Below are positions 29,744 to 41,259 of a stretch of DNA of 64,000 nt, piece by piece. Location: NCBI RefSeq assembly GCF_000165425.1, contig NW_001799022.1, positions 1 through 64,000 on the forward strand, written 5' to 3'. The position numbers were made by a program, and so were the translations under genes. The notes beneath the pieces are model-generated. The model did no database searches. It saw only the letters and a list, made by a program, of their open reading frames with translations, and had not been told where the DNA came from. Within the stretch, counting starts at the first letter, position 1, and every line of letters starts with the position of its first letter. Source of the DNA: Paramecium tetraurelia (lineage: Eukaryota > Ciliophora > Oligohymenophorea > Peniculida > Parameciidae).

Positions 29744-31230
29744 TCAATTTATTGAGTCATTGCTTTATTCATTATGATTATTAAAATTTAAGGTTCTCTT
29801 TTATCTGCTACCTCTTCTAAACATTAAATGAGTTTTTGGAGGTTCAAAATAATCGCTATTTAAATTAGGCTTTTCCTGTGGACTTTTAGATATGATATTA
29901 AATTGTTTTCTAATTGGAATCACTTTTACTTCTTTAGCTACTTTTGGAGACATTTAAGTTTACTTTGAACTAATTCTGAACATAGCCTAATTCTAATTTA
30001 ATGTTCCTAGAAATTATATAGGAATATTTCTATTAGACATCTGGTTTTCTCTATCAAAAAATGGATGTTGCAACAATTATTAACAAGTTCTAAATTTGGA
30101 TCCTTAGTTAAAAATTATAGTTAAAAAATCAAAACATTAATCTGATAAAGGAGGATCAAGGAATTAAAAATCTGTAGTTCCTTAAAATTTATTCATTAGA
30201 GCATCACCTAATGCTTAATCAAAATGCATTTGATTCCCTGTCAACAAATTATGCATCACAATTCCCAAGGCAAGGACATCAAGTTTGATATAATATTATC
30301 TCTGTTTCTCAACATTTACTTATAAATATTGATAATCATCTTGTTCCAAATTCGTATGTTACTCAGCATGAGTGAGACCAATTAAACAGGGATTAGATAA
30401 ATCATCCTTCTATTTAAGAATAACGTTTGAAGTACAAATTTATTTATGATATATTTTGAGATCATGTAGATACTAGACTGCTTGAAAGAGAGGTTTCATG
30501 ACAATTAACACTTACTCTTCTTTTAGAGGTTGTGAGTTTTGGAAAAATTGTGAGAGTTTCTATCCTTTTAAGTATTCCTCTAACATATAAATATGATTGT
30601 TGCTTTCAAAAATTTCGTAAAAGTGGAGTAAATTAGGATGTTCTAGTTGCCGAATTATTTTCAACTCTTTTAAAAATTTCTTTGATTCATAATTATTTGT
30701 CAACAATCTTTTTTTATCAAATACCTTAACAGCAAATTCCTATTTGCTTACTTTATTCTTTGCCCTATATACCTATCAATTAAATTAAAACGAAATATAC
30801 TATTGTTGAATATCCTTCTCCTAATTTGTTAAAGAGTTAATACTTCTAACCAAAATCTAGTTAGATAGTGTGCTTCTTTATTAAATTTATCCATTCATCC
30901 AATTACCCAAACATTTCAAAACTTGCCCCATTTTTACTAAGCCTAACTCCAAACAGTCCCGTCTTTGGATGAACTATTTTCTGCATACAAACATCTGTCA
31001 AATTTATGTATTTCTAATTAAGTACAGAATTTCATTACATCTTCTCCTAATTTAATAAAATTTTGGCATATTGACAACTATTTGATTATTAACCTGTTTT
31101 GATGACTAATTTAAAATTCACTTGAATATTGAGCTATAAATGGATCAGGACAAGATTTTTGAAATAAAGAAGTATGATTATTGAAAAAGGAATCAACTGA
31201 ACAAATTTATAAAAGTTGTTGCTTTATCAT
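29744..31230 (-). CDS. PH-domain protein with pseudokinase domain
   Basis: Two introns (25 and 28 nt) give 477 residues. An N-terminal PH-like region (about 50-125) includes KTGLFGVRLSKNG and an EWINLI helix. A kinase fold follows: GEGYSTIVYRA (glycine loop with Ser for the last Gly), FAVKVFDKKRLL (Lys kept), LEHPNLLHFYEIF and EEYLKGQKL. The catalytic loop reads LKIYHKQICTSNVIL: HRD is replaced by HKQ and the catalytic Asp is lost. The DFG position reads LIGLTHAE. Helix F onwards (DVLALGIVMHNLLTG) and the C-lobe end are intact. The tail is basic with SP sites. The intact frame and preserved fold argue for a working non-catalytic scaffold rather than a dying gene. It shares its plan with the kinases at 19857 and 52544. 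Confidence 0.88.
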
Positions 31231-31434
31231 AATATATTAATTGTTTATTAATTGTAATAAAGAAATAAATTGAAAGTCTCCAAGTGTTAGAGAATTCTTT
31301 ACTTTAAAGAAATTGCATCTCAAAAATATTATTATCTTTTATAATTCCCTTTGACAAAATACTAAATTATTATAGTAGTTAAAGTATTAGAGTAAGATGA
31401 AATTTAAATAATATGCATATATTTGGATAATATA

Positions 31435-31997
31435 TCATTTCAAATGCATATCCTTAATAGAAATGATTACTTATTGTATGAAATATAATATTGGTCTATT
31501 TGTGAAATAATTTTAATTAAAATTTTAATTTAAACATACATTTTCTCTGATAATATAGAAATTTGATATAAAACTGGAAAATTTTTGATCCGTTTGATTA
31601 AATATTTTTAGTTTAAGAGTTACGACAAGCGCTTCCATTAATAAATTCTATCCCTCATAGATATCATAAACGGGATCAGCATGAAATTAATATTTATTAG
31701 GTTTAGTTTTGTTGTAGATTATAATTTATTTCATCATAATGAAATTAAAAATATTAGACTTAATTTAATTTAAGAAACTGTACCATAAACATTCAGTCTT
31801 TCTTTCCTCTTGTTCAATCCAATAATATCTGAATTTGAAATTTGTCACACTTTTAACATCAAGATATTTTTACATAATAAAGTGTTACTTTGCATCTTTA
31901 TTATAATTATGTCTCTCATAAGTTAATTATCTGCAACTTCAAGTTTATCCTTCTTAGTAAATTATTACATGTTGAAATAATTTGCTAAAAGACTCAT
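31435..31997 (-). CDS. Hypothetical small protein
   Basis: Introns of 23 nt (near 31920) and 24 nt (near 31860) join three exons into exactly 172 codons, 171 residues. The middle of the protein contains FKFRYYWIEQEERKTECLW, a composition with Trp, Cys and acidic residues unlike random AT-rich translation. Downstream comes a segment with DPVYDIYEGQNLLMEALVV. The C-terminal 50 residues are Asn/Ile-rich. No family recognised and no transmembrane or signal segment is clear. The two typical introns landing in phase are the main support. Confidence 0.5.
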
Positions 31998-32089
31998 TTT
32001 AATCTTCAAAATTGGATAAGTTAAATTACGGTATCGGTGTTTTTTGATTCATACTTTTTAAATAGATATCATTAAGATATTTGATATTA

Positions 32090-32838
32090 TCATTTAGTTA
32101 TCAAATAAAATTCTTATAATGATTGTTTTTTAAACTAAAACCATTTCTATTTTAAAAATTAAATGATTTGAATTTTTATGAGCTGATCAAATCTTGCATC
32201 CTGCTCATTGAAATATTGAGTGAGCATTCTCTCTAATTATTAATATTTATAAAGTTCTATTACTTCATGAATCTTATTGTAACAAAATTTATTAAGATAA
32301 AATTAGAGCTAGAAAATGTTTACTTTAATAATTGATACTTAAATAAGTGATATATATTACTAGCACATGAATCTGAATTAATATTTAAGTTCTGCAAAAA
32401 TTATAGGCAAAAACATTAAGTATAACTTCTATTTCAACAAACAGAATTTTAATCATAAATAGATTAAAATTTGCCAATATATTCTTGAATTTATAATCGT
32501 TATTAAACGCTTAGAGAGTTGGGTGATATCCATTTAAATTAGTCAACTTGTATAGTTTTATTTGATGCTACATAAAAATATTTTAGATAGAACATAAATA
32601 AACTCTAAAATCTCTGTTGGGATAAGAATATTCTTGATTGTTATTCAATGTATTCAGCGTAATTTGAGGGTTTAGAGCAAATTTACAAATTAAAACTTTA
32701 ATTAAGATGTCTCTTGTTTTGAGTTAAAATATATTAATGTTTAATTGAATAAGCTTTAATTATAAGTTGGAAGTATACTTGGGTGTTACAAAATATAAAT
32801 TCCAATAAATTGTGATTTAAAATTATAAATAAAAAGCC
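32090..32838 (-). CDS. Hypothetical protein, start unresolved, one frame break
   Basis: A long minus-strand open frame from about 32838 downward reads as a coherent helical protein (NYAEYIEQQSRIFLSQQRF, then FKWISPNSLSVQQRLQIQEY). At about 32460, in a short T run, one more base is needed to continue into a second helical block (LERMLTQYFNEQDARFDQLI) ending at TGA 32090. No in-frame ATG was found before the frame opens, so the N-terminus is missing, spliced in, or hidden by another error. The ribosomal uS10 gene starts divergently 60 bp away. Family unknown; a pseudogene is possible. Confidence 0.4.
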
Positions 32839-32898
32839 TCACATAGAAGAAATACATTTTAAATCTTTTATTAAAAATATATTTTAAAAAAAAATATT

Positions 32899-33316
32899 AT
32901 GGCTGACTTGAAAGAAAAGAAAGTAGAAGATGAATAATAAACCAAAAAAATTAGAATGATCGTTACATCTAGAAGCGCTTAAGATTTAGAAAATTTCACT
33001 ACTTAAGTTATTGAAAAGGCTAGAGGAATTTAAGTAATGAATACATTTCAACATTAAGAGAGATTAAGGATAACAAGTTGTATTCAAAGGACCAGTCAGA
33101 ATGCCAACAAAACACCTCAAAATGACTGTCAGAAAGAGTCCATGTGGTGAAGGTTCAAAGACTTGGGATAGATTTGAAATGAGAGTAATACAATTATATA
33201 AGGATTAGATTCACAAAAGAGTAATTGATTTCTAATGCACATTACCAACTTTCAAAGATATAACCAACTTCAAGATTGGCCCAGGAATTAATGTTGAATT
33301 AAACGTAGAATAATGA
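32899..33316 (+). CDS. RPS20: 40S ribosomal protein uS10 (S20)
   Basis: Two introns (25 nt near 33034 and 24 nt near 33190) give 122 residues, the usual length. Diagnostic stretches: [32 protein letters not shown] and IHKRVIDF, the last formed exactly across the second intron. uS10 sits in the head of the small subunit. The N-terminus is lysine-rich, as in other eukaryotes. A strong hairpin lies about 140 bp after the stop codon. Confidence 0.95.
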
Positions 33317-33457
33317 TTCGTGACATTATAAGAAATAATACATTAAACATCAATACATTAATTTATATCTCATGACACTCAAAGAACTTTATTAATAATA
33401 ATCAATAAATTGTAGTGATTATTTTTATGCAATTTTTTTGTTTAACGAAAGTAACGA

Positions 33458-33505
33458 TCAAATCAGAGTGGATAAGAAACCAAGTAAAATTATCACTCTG
33501 ATTGA
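33458..33505. repeat. Long imperfect inverted repeat (hairpin)
   Basis: The arms at 33462-33475 and 33490-33503 pair over 13 bp with a single bulged G, around a 14-nt loop. Its flanks are extended by TCA/TGA pairs. It lies about 145 bp downstream of the uS10 stop. It could be a structured 3' element, a small RNA or the relic of a mobile element; nothing decides. Confidence 0.5.
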
Positions 33506-33625
33506 AAAATGACTTCAAATGTTAATCAATTTATTTGAAAAATTCAAATGTTTTCTATTTCTGGTTTAAGATATATATACTTTTAATAATAATTAATTAA
33601 TTTATATATTTTGTAAAAAGCATAA

Positions 33626-33957
33626 ATGGATAATGAATTCTTGGTTTGAATTATTCTTAAAACTTTTATTTGTATAAGTTGAATCAAATATATTTGCAAA
33701 GTTGTGAAGCAGAAAGTAATAAATCTTATCAAGAAATTGCTAGGAATTTATAAGTTTATTAACTTGTATTCAACTGGCAAGTCAATAAACTATTATTTGC
33801 GGTGGCTTAATTATAAGCAAACCTTGTCAGTTTATATTAACTCTATTGTTTCGAGCTTATTATAATTATATTAATTATTTAATTGAAATATAGCTTGTAT
33901 AAAATTTAAACCTGCGAGATATTTCAAAATAACAGATTAAAATAAATAAAAATGTGA
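33626..33957 (+). CDS. Possible small ORF with one intron
   Basis: An ATG followed by six codons, a possible 35-nt intron, then about 90 codons open to TGA (TAA/TAG as Gln). The peptide has a polar first half and a hydrophobic stretch near the end that could be a TM helix. The intron is longer than usual here and no family is recognised, so this is a weak call. A further open frame (33965-34189) follows with even less support. Confidence 0.25.
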
Positions 33958-34546
33958 TGAAGTAATGATGCTGAAGAACATCCAGTATGATTATTATGCA
34001 ATTCAACCTTTTTAACATCCTTTTAGAAACAATATAATCAGGTGTAAAAAGAGCTATTTAAACTTAGTTATCCTAAGTTCCCCTTAAATTTTATTATATT
34101 AGCTATAGGAATTTCAAATGAGAATGAAAATGTAAAATACTATGTATTTAATATAAATTAAACATAAAAATTTAAATAAAATTCATTGAATAAGCAATAA
34201 ACACATTCTATATTATTAAAAATTCTCTATGAATTTCTTACAATTGGTAGGAAGGTAGAAAAATTACTGAAGGTTAAAAACATTTTTAAATGATATAGTA
34301 TATACAATTTATTTAATTAATTCATTCATTATATACTACATTTAAATAGGAATATTCAATAGAACTCCAAGTTTATTATTTTTAATTTGAGTTTTGTTGA
34401 CTATAATATAATAATTGAGTGGCTTTTCTGGTAACTATGAATGCTCTAAAATCTAGCTCTAACTTAACCATTATAAGTGTGATTGTAAAATGACACCTAA
34501 TCTACGAGCATATTTATGGCAGAGATTGGTAAAGGTATCAGTCATA
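33958..34546. other. AT-rich spacer before tRNA-Ser
   Basis: Apart from a 74-codon open frame at 33965-34189 of doubtful meaning, I see nothing supportable. A TGATGA and a CTGA near 33955-33975 hint at snoRNA boxes, but no closing stem or second box was found. Confidence 0.4.
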
Positions 34547-34627
34547 GACAACGTGGCCGAGTGGTTAAGGCGGCAGACTAGAAATCTGTTGGGGTTCCCC
34601 GCGTCAGTTCGAATCTGGCCGTTGTCG
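34547..34627 (+). tRNA. tRNA-Ser (anticodon AGA)
   Basis: Acceptor stem GACAACG pairs with CGTTGTC, with discriminator G. The D arm is GGCCGAGTGGTTAAGGC. The anticodon stem CAGA/TCTG encloses CTAGAAA, giving anticodon AGA (TCN serine codons, A34 read as inosine). A long variable arm, as in class II serine tRNAs, and a normal TTCGAAT T-loop follow. An eight-T run comes directly after the gene. No intron. Confidence 0.96.
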
Positions 34628-34717
34628 ATTTTTTTTGTTAATTTAATATCATAAATTTTATATCTAATTTAATTAATATTAGGTTGAAGGAAAAGCATAA
34701 ATTATATTAAATATAAT

Positions 34718-37700
34718 ATGTTAAGGTTTATTGGAAGGAATCTGAATCGCTATAATTTTTCAGAATTACAAAAATTTGGTAACTCTTTTCTTGCTGGTTC
34801 TAATGCAGAATATTTGGACAATTTATTAGATAAATGGTCTCAAGATCCAAATTCTGTTCCAGCTACTTGGGATGCATATTTTAGATAAGTGTGTGAATCT
34901 AATAAATTTGATTTTACACCTGAGCCATCTAAAGGATAGACGATTTCGTTTTAAGCAGATGTATTTTTGCATGTAAATTCTAAGCAAGTATCAGGAGTCA
35001 GAAAATTGTTATCAGATCATTTTAGAGTGAGATTATTAATCAACAAATACAGACACAGAGGTCATGAAAAATCAATGGTTGATCCACTAGATTTAGAACA
35101 CATCTAGCAAATAGGAAAGGTTAAAGGTTATACAAAATTGGATTATCGTGAATATTTTACAGAAGAAGATTTAGACAGAGAATTTTATATTCATGATGAA
35201 GTAAGCTCAGGGATCTCCAAAGAAAAATAACGTAATTATTAGATTATTAATGTAGTTATGAAATTGAGAGATTTAATTAACTATTTAGAGAAGGCGTATT
35301 GTGGTAAAATATCTTATGAATATATGCATATTTAATCAACAGAAGAAAGGGATTGGATTAGGGAATAGATTGAGAAGTTTGAGGAGTTTCTACCGTCTAA
35401 GGAGTAAAAGCTGAAAACTTTTGAAAGGTAACACATCATATATTATATGGATTAGACTTGGATAAGAACATGCATTTAGTACCTTTTTACAGAAGAAATT
35501 TAATACTTCAAAGAGATTTGGTATTGAAGGATGTGATTCAATGATTTCAGGATTGTAAGCTCTGGTTGATAGTGCTGCTCAAGCAGGAGTGGAATATATA
35601 GTATTTGGAATGGCTCATAGAGGAAGATTGAATACTTTGTATAATGTTTTTTAAAAATCAGCTGAAGAGATTATGGTTGAATTTTAAGATTTAAAAGGAA
35701 TATATAATGAAGACATATGGGGTAATTCTGGAGATGTAAAATATCATTTGGGAAGTGTACACAATGTTAAATTTGGAGAAAAAAAACTAAGATTAGAAAT
35801 GCTACCAAATCCTTCTCATTTAGAAACTGTTGATCCCTGTGTATATGGCAAAGTCAGAGCTATTTAAGATTATCATAAGGATAGAAATGGAGACAAGGCA
35901 TTTGGAGTATTGATTCATGGAGATGCTGCAGTTGCTGGTTAAGGCATTGTTTATGAGTCATTACAAATGGCAGATTTGGAAGGATATAAATCAGGTGGTA
36001 TAATTCATATTGTGTCCAATAACCAAATTGGATTTACTACAGTGCCCAAAGATAGTAGATCAGGTTTATATTGCACAGATATTGCTCATGCTATTTAAGC
36101 GCCTGTTATCCATGTCAATGCTGATGAGCCAGAATTAGTAGATAAAGTATTTTAAGTTGCAACACTTTATAGAACTAAATTCAAAAGAGACATCTTCATC
36201 GACTTAGTTGGCTATAGAAGATATGGACATAATGAATAAGATTAACCTAAGTTTACTTAACCAATCATGTACGATAAGATTGAGAAAACTCCACCTGTTT
36301 TTGTCAAATTCGCAGAGAAATTGATTGCTTAAGAGATTGTAACAAAAGCTGAAGTAGATCAATTGATGAAAAAACATGAAGATAATCTAGAAGTAGCATA
36401 TCAAAAATCAAGGAAAATGGATTATAATTTGAAAGATTGGCAACCTGTTCCTTGGGAAATGATTAAAGTTCCAACACTTTGGGGTAGAATAAAAGATACT
36501 GGAGTTCCAATTAATATTTTGAAATAAATTGGAGATAAAATAAATACAATTCCATCTGATTTTAATGCTCATCCATAAATACGTAAGTTTTATGAGGAGA
36601 GACTCAATTCAATATAGAAAGATCAAGGTGTTGATTTTGCTACTGCTGAGGCTCTGGCATTTGGAACATTACTTCATGAAGGATTTAATGTTAGATTATC
36701 TGGTGAGGATGTTCAAAGAGCTACCTTCTCTCATAGACATGCTGTTATTCACGATTAAAAAAATCCTAATGGTCCCTCTTTTGTACCTTTACATGCAGTC
36801 ATACCAAAAGGTTAAGAAAATGATAGATTAAGCATTTATAATTCTCATTTATCAGAATATGGAGTGTTGGGATTTGAATATGGATATTCTATTACTAATC
36901 CAAATGCATTAGTACTTTGGGAAGGCTAGTTTGGGGATTTTGCAAATGGAGCATAAATTATTATTGATAATTACATTGCAAGTGCTGAATCTAAATGGGA
37001 TGTCGATAGTGGATTAGTTATGTTATTACCAAATGGTATGGATGGATAAGGACCAGAACATAGTTCAGGAAGAGTGGAAAGATTTTTACAATTAAGTGAT
37101 GATGATCCTGCTGTCTTTGAAAGAAATCTAGGAGGTAATTAAATATAAATATGCATTAAGTTCGACTTAAGAGACAGATGAGAAATTCAAATATGTAAAT
37201 TGTTTAATGCACTACACCTGCTAATTATTTCCACTCCCTAAGAAGATAGTTGAGAAGAGATTTCAGAAAACCTCTTATTGCCATGACTTCCAAAAAACTG
37301 TTGAGACTCTAGGCTGCTAAATCTAAATTAAATGAATTCTCTGAATAAGCCAGATTCTCGTAAATCTATGATGATCCTTTCCCTGAATTAATCGATGAAC
37401 CCAGTCAAATCCTAAGAGTGATATTGTGTTCAGGGTAAGTCTATTACGATATTCTTAAAAAAAGAGAGGATCTAAAAGTTAAAGTAAGCTATTCATCTTA
37501 TTAAGAATACTGCTATAGTGAGAATTGAATAATTAGCACCTTTCCCCTACGAATTCTTATAAGCTGTTATCTAAAAATATAAGAAAGCTCATTTTATTTG
37601 GGTCTAAGAAGAACATCAAAATTATGGTCCTTGGTTTTTTGTTAGGCCAAGAATTTAAAGTGTTATCTCAAAAACTTAAGGCTTAATTCAATAGCAAATT

Positions 37701-37802
37701 TAATATATTGGCAGAAAACCAAGTGGATCACCAGCTACTGGATTCCATTAACTTCATGAAAAAGAAGTTCAAGCCTTCTTAACCAAGGCTTTTGAATTCT
37801 GA
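34718..37802 (+). CDS. OGDH: 2-oxoglutarate dehydrogenase E1 component, mitochondrial
   Basis: Introns at 35428-35455, 37135-37160 and 37484-37505 give an uninterrupted 1002-residue protein, the usual length. The basic N-terminus is a likely mitochondrial presequence. Next come [42 protein letters not shown] and [10 protein letters not shown]. The thiamine diphosphate region includes [11 protein letters not shown], and the C-terminal half has [31 protein letters not shown] and VRIEQLAPFP. E1 decarboxylates 2-oxoglutarate with ThDP and transfers the succinyl group to the E2 lipoyl arm in the TCA cycle. All signature regions are intact. The gene starts 90 bp after tRNA-Ser. Confidence 0.97.
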
Positions 37803-38113
37803 TAAATTTTTAAATAACAATTCTAAATACAGTTATTTTTTGTAATTATTCATTTGCTAGGCTCTATTTCTGTTTGTTTGTATTTATTTTAAAAACTTCT
37901 ACAATAAAGATTATTTGTGTTTTTAAAGCAGACTTTCTGTTCCAATAAATCTAATATAATGAAATTCACAATTAATAATAGACCTAATAACTTGAAAAAT
38001 AAAAAAAATCAGCTTTCATAACTATATATTTGTAAGAACAAAAGCAGAATAATTCAAGATTAGATAATTAAGTATAATTAATACAATAAATAATTAATTA
38101 GTATATACACAAA

Positions 38114-38563
38114 TCATAAATTTCTTAATTTTTCTACTCCATTAAAAAAATAATTTGTAATCTTTATGATAGCTTGTTCTTTTTTTTATTGTACATTTTT
38201 GAATGAATGATGAGCCTATTTTCCAAATGTCTTAATGATTTGATATCCTTATAGTAAGTTACATTCTCTGGGTTATTTGCGTTTTATTAGTTTTGGTTTA
38301 TATCTATAATGGTAAACTGGTAAAGAAGTGACGTTTTCTTCTGCATAATTCTCAAAATTATTTTTTATTTAGGGATCTTATTAGCCTTATAATGATGAGA
38401 CTTATTCTTTTAGAGGAGTAACTTCAACCAGATCTGAAATTACTTAAATTGGCTAAATATTGTCAGTATTAAATTCCTCTTCATCATCATCAGATGCCAA
38501 ATTGAAGTCAACAATAGAGGTTTCTGAATTAGAATCATCCATTTCTTTGAGTAAATCGTCCAT
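38114..38563 (-). CDS. Hypothetical acidic/basic protein
   Basis: A 149-codon intronless frame. The first 45 residues are strongly acidic (an SDDDEEEF run). The middle is Gln/Pro-rich, and the last 60 are basic and Lys/Gln-rich with a short aromatic-rich KPKLIKRKQPRE segment. No family, signal peptide or TM helix. The bipartite charge pattern recalls nuclear or RNA-associated proteins, but that is only an impression. Confidence 0.6.
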
Positions 38564-39285
38564 TTTTAAATTAAATTATGTTAGAACCATTTAATATTTG
38601 TTTGGCTTAAAAACTATTGAAGAGAAAAAACTGAAAAATAAAGTTTAATTTTTATTTATTATTTAGAAAAAACTCAACAGAAGAAACTTATTTTATCTTA
38701 TATGAGATTTTTAAAAAGAAATGATTTCAACTTAAATTTTATAATTTGTCATTTTAACATTTGTTTTTGTTATTAATATATAATTGAATTTCAACCTCAA
38801 TCATATTTTCAGAAATTATTTAATTTGATAGAAAAATATCTAAAAGATAGAACTTTAATAATCAAAGAGAACAAACTTAAAAAGTCTAAATGAATTACTT
38901 TTTATTCGATAAGTTAAAATTTAAATATCAAGGTAATTACTATTTCTTATTATCATAAAAGTATCATATTAAGAATATATGATTTCAAAAATACTTTAAC
39001 CTGAATTATCGTTTTATTAATAATTTTTTTTGCTTAACATAACATACTCAATGCTGTGTTTAGGGTTATAATCAGGTAGAAATTGATTGCCTATTAAGAT
39101 ATTTTTACCATAAGGCCTTTAAATTTCAGTTAGATCTGAATTTAGAAAAACAAATGATCGATTAATATATGATTAAGTATTTGTTAAAATACAGAATGAT
39201 AAGATTAAATTAAGTTTATGATTTTACAAATTAAAAAGTGAAGTCTCTCACTTTAAATAAAGAGATATGAATATAACTAAATAAT
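38564..39285. other. Spacer with ambiguous open frames on both strands
   Basis: Between 38890 and 39270 both strands carry open frames of 60-100 codons that read plausibly (TAA/TAG as Gln), with possible 23-29 nt introns on the + strand. They overlap each other, so at most one can be real and I cannot choose. 38564-38890 shows nothing. Confidence 0.3.
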
Positions 39286-39965
39286 TCATACTTTGCAGCA
39301 ACAACATGTTTTCTCTCTAGCTTTCATGCTACGGGAAGTAATATGTTGGTTCAAGTGAGCATAACATTGGGATGACCATTGTTTCACATCCAATTGATAT
39401 AACTTTTTTGATTGGTCAGGATTAAGATCAAGAGCTTCAAGCACAGTCTCCAAATATCGTAGTGAGGATTGGTATTGGAGTTCTAAATGAAGACCTTCAA
39501 GTGTCTTTAAATATATTTTTTAATACCTTGATATCCTTATAAAGAGTATTAGCAACATTTTCTGGAGTAGTATTATATATCGAGTAAAAATCTTATGAAG
39601 TAAAGTTGATTTAGATTAAGTTATTCAAAATAGTATTTAGGCATTACATCATTTCCTCAAACATACTTAAGAAGTTTTCAAGCAATTTGAGTTTCTCAGA
39701 GATCGGCATCAGACCTATCAAGTTATGATATTTAATAACCTGCCATGTTTTCCATAAATCTTTATTCAGTATATTAACCATAAAATTCTAAATATTGGAT
39801 TTTGTTCTTCTCAATAATTTCATATGACGATTAACTAGGTTCGCTAGGAACAACAGAGAAATGTGCCTTAGACGTTTGAGATTAATGGAGTCTCTAAACA
39901 GTAGTTTGATCAGGATCAACTATTGAAATTCCATTTTAAGTGTTTGATGGAAATATTTTTTTCAT
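39286..39965 (-). CDS. Hypothetical protein with C-terminal cysteine cluster
   Basis: Two introns (25 and 22 nt) give 210 residues in frame. The protein is largely helical: an SQTSKAHFSVVPSEPS linker, then helices such as LKLLENFLSMFEEMMQ and a conserved-looking LEYQ..LRYLETVLEALDL segment. It ends KTCCCCKV. Four adjacent cysteines near the C-terminus suggest palmitoylation, anchoring the protein to a membrane. A longer C-terminus by splicing at GTATGA is possible. No family recognised. Confidence 0.6.
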
Positions 39966-40613
39966 ATAAATTATTTTTATTAATATACTTGTTAAATAAA
40001 ATGAGCATATCCAACCACCAAATCTTAAAACATTTAATCAGTTATGCTTTGTACTATGCTAATTAATGTCAACCCTTTTATTTCCAGTATTAAAGGTAAT
40101 ATTAAACTTTTTATTATTTAATTCGAATATACAACATTTAACCAATTCCAAGAATTTTTTATCACAATATAAATGGAATTAGTATTGATTTTATCAAATT
40201 TCTATAAATAGATTTAATTTATATGGTTGTAAACTTTATTTAATGTTAGAATAGAAGTCTTATAATAACTAATTTACGATCTTAGATATATCGTCCAAGC
40301 AATTTTACACTTGAATATGTAAAATATAATTCAATAAACTTAAGCTTAGAATTTAAATGTAAAAATTGATTTTAATTTAACATATACTAATTCATTGAGT
40401 TTAAGAAATTTTGTGGATTCTTAACTACAAGATGATTATTTAAGAATCTTCTTTATCTAGTCAATTATTATTGGTAATATTTATGAAATCATACTCTCAT
40501 TAATTATGAATAATTCTTAGTTTCATTATAACTAAAATGATATATGTGTAAAATTAATCATAAATGAAGAGAATTACTTTCATATTATGTATTTTTATAA
40601 ACGAGCATAAAAT
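39966..40613. other. Gene-free AT-rich spacer
   Basis: Divergent/convergent spacer between the Cys-tail protein gene and HscB. Nothing supportable seen on either strand. Confidence 0.5.
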
Positions 40614-41259
40614 TCAGATATGTAATAAAATTTAATCCCTTAATCTTTGCCTGTATTTTAAGTAGAGTATGATTTCATAAGCCTTCTCATAATGTTCATT
40701 TGAGATATCATTAATAATTTATTTTGTCATTTTTTCAATCTCCTTACTATTCTTTTGATTAATTTATGCTATGTTTTCTCCTCTTTACACTTGGGATTAT
40801 AATTCTAGGATTTCTTCCATAAATTCTAGGTCCAATAAAACACTACATTCTTTAATTTAAAAGCCCCTTAGAGATAACTAAATTACATAGATATATTACA
40901 ATGTACTCAGCCCTCTCATGAATATTTTTCAAAACTGAGTAGGCTTCATTAATGAAAGCAGAATATTCTTGACTATAAGAAATATTAATTGGAGGCATAG
41001 TCACAAATCTGTCAGGATGAAATTTTAATTGCAATGATCTATATTTATTTTCCAAATATCTGGTCTCTACATTAATGTTAATTGGCAAATCAAAAAGCTC
41101 AAAGTAATTAACATCCTATAATTGGATAGATGGCTCTTTTAAATATTTGCACTAGCCACAAATAAATCTGTTTATAAACTCATTTGACTTGCAATTCCAA
41201 CATGTGACTTTTGAGGGAACAAATTTATTAAAAGAAAAGCGAATTATAGATTATAGCAT
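40614..41259 (-). CDS. HSCB: Fe-S cluster co-chaperone HscB/Jac1
   Basis: One 22-nt intron gives 207 residues. The N-terminus is basic/hydroxylated, a likely mitochondrial presequence. It is followed by a C-x2-C...C-x2-C zinc-binding segment (CWNC, then CGQC) as in human HSCB. The J domain follows: YFELFDLP, KYRSLQLKFHPDRF with the essential HPD, and INEAYSVLK. The downstream LSLRG motif, split by the intron, begins the C-terminal three-helix domain that binds the scaffold ISCU. HscB stimulates mitochondrial Hsp70 and hands over the nascent cluster. Human HSCB is 235 residues, so the length fits. Confidence 0.95.

Noticed and set aside
33950-34020. C/D-box snoRNA
   Set aside because: TGATGA and CTGA occur close together, but there is no terminal stem and the box spacing is wrong.
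36565-36831. Alternative-frame open stretch inside 2-oxoglutarate dehydrogenase
   Set aside because: The correct frame over these bases matches the E1 family closely; the alternative has no motif.
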